In this document: positions 63,689-64,000 of the stretch, piece by piece | How positions within the stretch are numbered: position 1 is the first letter of the stretch | Layout: each line of letters opens with the position of its first letter | NCBI GenBank assembly: GCA_017411385.1 | Contig: JAFQQF010000018.1 | Coordinates: forward strand, 29,594-93,593 | Reading direction: 5' to 3' | Length of the DNA stretch: 64,000 nucleotides | Source: Ruminococcus sp. | Lineage (GTDB): Bacteria > Bacillota > Clostridia > Oscillospirales > Acutalibacteraceae | Notes under the pieces: generated by a model | Databases searched by the model: none | The model's input: only the letters and a program-made list of their open reading frames with translations | Told to the model about the DNA's origin: nothing | Program-made: the position numbers and the translations under genes

Positions 63689-64000
63689 ATGGTCAATATA
63701 ACAGATGTAAAACAGATTCTTCAATTTGCAATAGATGCGGAGATTAAAGTCTTTCTTGATGGTGGCTGGGGTGTAGATGCTCTTCTTGGACATCAGTCAA
63801 GAGCCCATAACGATATTGACATTTTTGTAGAAAAGAACGATTATCAGAACTTTATAGAAATAATGAAAGCTAATGGCTTTTATGAGATTAAGATGGAATA
63901 TACAACATTGAACCATACTGTATGGGAAGATTTGAAAAACAGAATTGTTGATTTGCATTGTTTTGAATATACGGACGAAGGTGAAATTCTTTATGATGGG
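63689..64000 (+). CDS. Lincosamide nucleotidyltransferase-like protein, N-terminal part (cut by window end)
   Basis: The first 104 residues of a minimal nucleotidyltransferase are present. The pattern LDGGWGVDALLG followed by RAHNDIDIFVEKNDY gives the Gly-rich loop and the Asp-x-Asp metal pair (DIDIF). The sequence up to IVDLHCFEYTDEG resembles the Lnu family (Lnu(A)/Lnu(C)-like) that adenylylates lincomycin and clindamycin. Exact class and activity are not settled. Translation starts at ATG 63689 after GTGGAG. It is cargo just inside the integrase end of the mobile element. Confidence 0.75.
   Translation, partial: MVNITDVKQILQFAIDAEIKVFLDGGWGVDALLGHQSRAHNDIDIFVEKNDYQNFIEIMKANGFYEIKMEYTTLNHTVWEDLKNRIVDLHCFEYTDEGEILYDG

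Overview
The window reads as a chromosome segment from an anaerobic, spore-forming member of the Firmicutes, class Clostridia, most likely the Oscillospiraceae/Ruminococcaceae (Ruminococcus bromii / Eubacterium siraeum-like). Four things point that way. Sporulation genes are present (spoIIR, yabP, yabQ, a SpoVB/YabM-type flippase). Gene order matches Bacillus/Clostridia in several blocks (murB-rapZ-whiA; xseB-ispA-dxs-tlyA-nadK-argR-recN; yabM-mazG-yabO-yabP-yabQ-divIC-yabR; addB-addA). Three secreted proteins carry dockerin modules, one of them with a starch-binding-like module. Base composition is intermediate, with strong AGGAGG-type ribosome binding sites. The species cannot be fixed from the sequence alone.

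Layout. 1-8.4 kb: end of a PHP-domain gene, then murB, rapZ, whiA, xseB, ispA, dxs, tlyA, nadK and argR, a cell-wall, isoprenoid and regulation operon. 8.4-17 kb: recN, recJ, a RelA/SpoT enzyme, dtd, a metallo-beta-lactamase-fold hydrolase and hemZ. 17-22.5 kb: a lipid-linked precursor flippase, mazG, HU, yabO, yabP, yabQ, divIC, yabR and hpf. 22.5-27.8 kb: an rRNA methyltransferase, an orphan substrate-binding lipoprotein, CIRCE-controlled groES-groEL, and a lipoprotein. 28-36 kb: a complete arginine cluster argGHCJBDF, preceded by a promoter that overlaps two ARG-box-like sites. Its likely repressor, ArgR, is encoded at 7.9 kb.

36.2-39.2 kb: a two-gene unit of a small dockerin protein and a large secreted dockerin-subtilisin. 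The small protein's C-terminal domain resembles the propeptide of the protease next door, suggesting a paired, scaffold-borne protease inhibitor. Base composition becomes visibly AT-richer partway through the first gene. 39.3-40.8 kb (minus strand): gpsA, a probable 6S RNA and a DUF1292 gene. 41-43.8 kb: a sugar-phosphate transferase, an O-antigen-ligase-like membrane protein and a LURP-one-like protein. 43.8-47 kb: an Lrp regulator with an aminotransferase, ispE and spoIIR. 47-55.5 kb: addB-addA followed by a translationally coupled dockerin/CBM/esterase. 55.5-61 kb: rodA (minus strand), fhs, tsaE, tsaB, rpiB, tRNA-Leu (minus strand) and mntP.

61.2 kb to the end: an amidotransferase-less GMP synthetase followed directly by a tyrosine recombinase and the start of a lincosamide-nucleotidyltransferase-like gene. 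This looks like the left end of an integrative element placed at the 3' end of guaA, a known integration hot spot.

Most of the window is ordinary core chromosome. The points most worth following are the dockerin/propeptide-like protein paired with a dockerin-subtilase, the guaA-integrase-resistance junction with its repeated 10-mers, the arginine operator, the hairpin that covers the spoIIR ribosome binding site, and the missing yvcK.
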